From Massilia sp. WG5 (GTDB taxonomy: Bacteria > Pseudomonadota > Gammaproteobacteria > Burkholderiales > Burkholderiaceae_D): 64,000 nt of DNA. The stretch covers positions 5,394,001-5,458,000 of the forward strand of contig NZ_CP012640.2 in assembly GCF_001412595.2 (NCBI RefSeq), read 5' to 3'. Position numbers and translations under genes: made by a program. Below, one piece after another: positions 63,958 through 64,000 of the stretch. The notes below the pieces were generated by a model, which saw only the letters and a list, made by a program, of their open reading frames with translations, was not told where the DNA came from and did no database searches. How positions within the stretch are numbered: position 1 is the stretch's first letter; the number at the start of each line of letters is the position of its first letter.

Positions 63958-64000
63958 ACGAATTGCCCAACAATCCAGAAAATCCGAGCAAGGGCGGCCA
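63954..64000 (+). CDS. Start of next hem-operon gene, probably hemX (cut by window end)
   Basis: An ATG overlaps the hemD stop (ATGA) and 15 codons are visible (NELPNNPENPSKGG). The Asn/Pro-rich start fits the cytosolic N-terminus of HemX-type proteins, which usually follow hemCD in Betaproteobacteria. Identification rests on position. Confidence 0.5.
   Translation, partial: MNELPNNPENPSKGG

Overview
The window is high-GC, gene-dense DNA and reads as a chromosomal segment of a betaproteobacterium. It is most likely from the Oxalobacteraceae (Massilia or a close relative). The grounds are a PEP-CTERM exported protein, ppc divergent from hemC-hemD-hemX, a long betaproteobacterial-type RpoD, several multidomain c-di-GMP enzymes, and a DUF3141-pta-ackA-fabI operon. 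The genus is inferred from gene content and style; no rRNA or tRNA gene was seen.

Layout. 1-13 kb: the tail of a GMC oxidoreductase, an alpha/beta hydrolase, a double-receiver regulator, a TetR regulator with a LOG-family hydrolase, two overlapping c-di-GMP genes (GGDEF; sensor-GGDEF-EAL), a DUF2946/TonB-receptor pair probably for metal (copper) uptake, and a GAF-PAS-GGDEF protein. 13.4-23.1 kb: an eleven-gene, tightly packed + strand operon. It holds a PhaC-like DUF3141 protein, phosphate acetyltransferase, acetate kinase, two CoA-transferase subunits, FabI, an RRM-like small protein, an unknown 353-aa protein, an orphan pair of F1-ATPase gamma and epsilon subunits with no alpha, beta or delta gene, and a small stress-type protein. 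23.2-31.4 kb: an RND tripartite efflux operon with a large exported repeat protein at its end. 31.4-35 kb: an MFS transporter and 2-hydroxyacid dehydrogenase, divergent from a LysR regulator. 35-42 kb: envelope proteins, including a PlpD-like patatin/beta-barrel gene broken at a G8 tract, and a FixL/FixJ-like pair without a sensor domain. 42-52.5 kb: oxidoreductase, purU, yaeQ, PCu(A)C copper chaperone, DUF2807 protein, orphan PilT-like ATPase, PEP-CTERM protein, three c-type cytochromes, a DEDD exonuclease and a ProQ/FinO RNA chaperone. 52.5-64 kb: a probable small RNA, rpoD with a long N-terminal extension, an exported beta-barrel-like protein, an arylsulfotransferase-like lipoprotein, ppc, and hemC-hemD-hemX (cut by the window end).

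The most interesting unit is the 13.4-23.1 kb operon. It joins substrate-level phosphorylation (Pta-AckA), CoA recycling, fatty-acid/polyhydroxyalkanoate-type chemistry and a spare F1 central stalk. A plausible reading is an energy-limitation (low-oxygen) programme in which the rotor of the ATP synthase is exchanged or titrated. That function is inference; the gene content and the missing beta subunit are seen directly.
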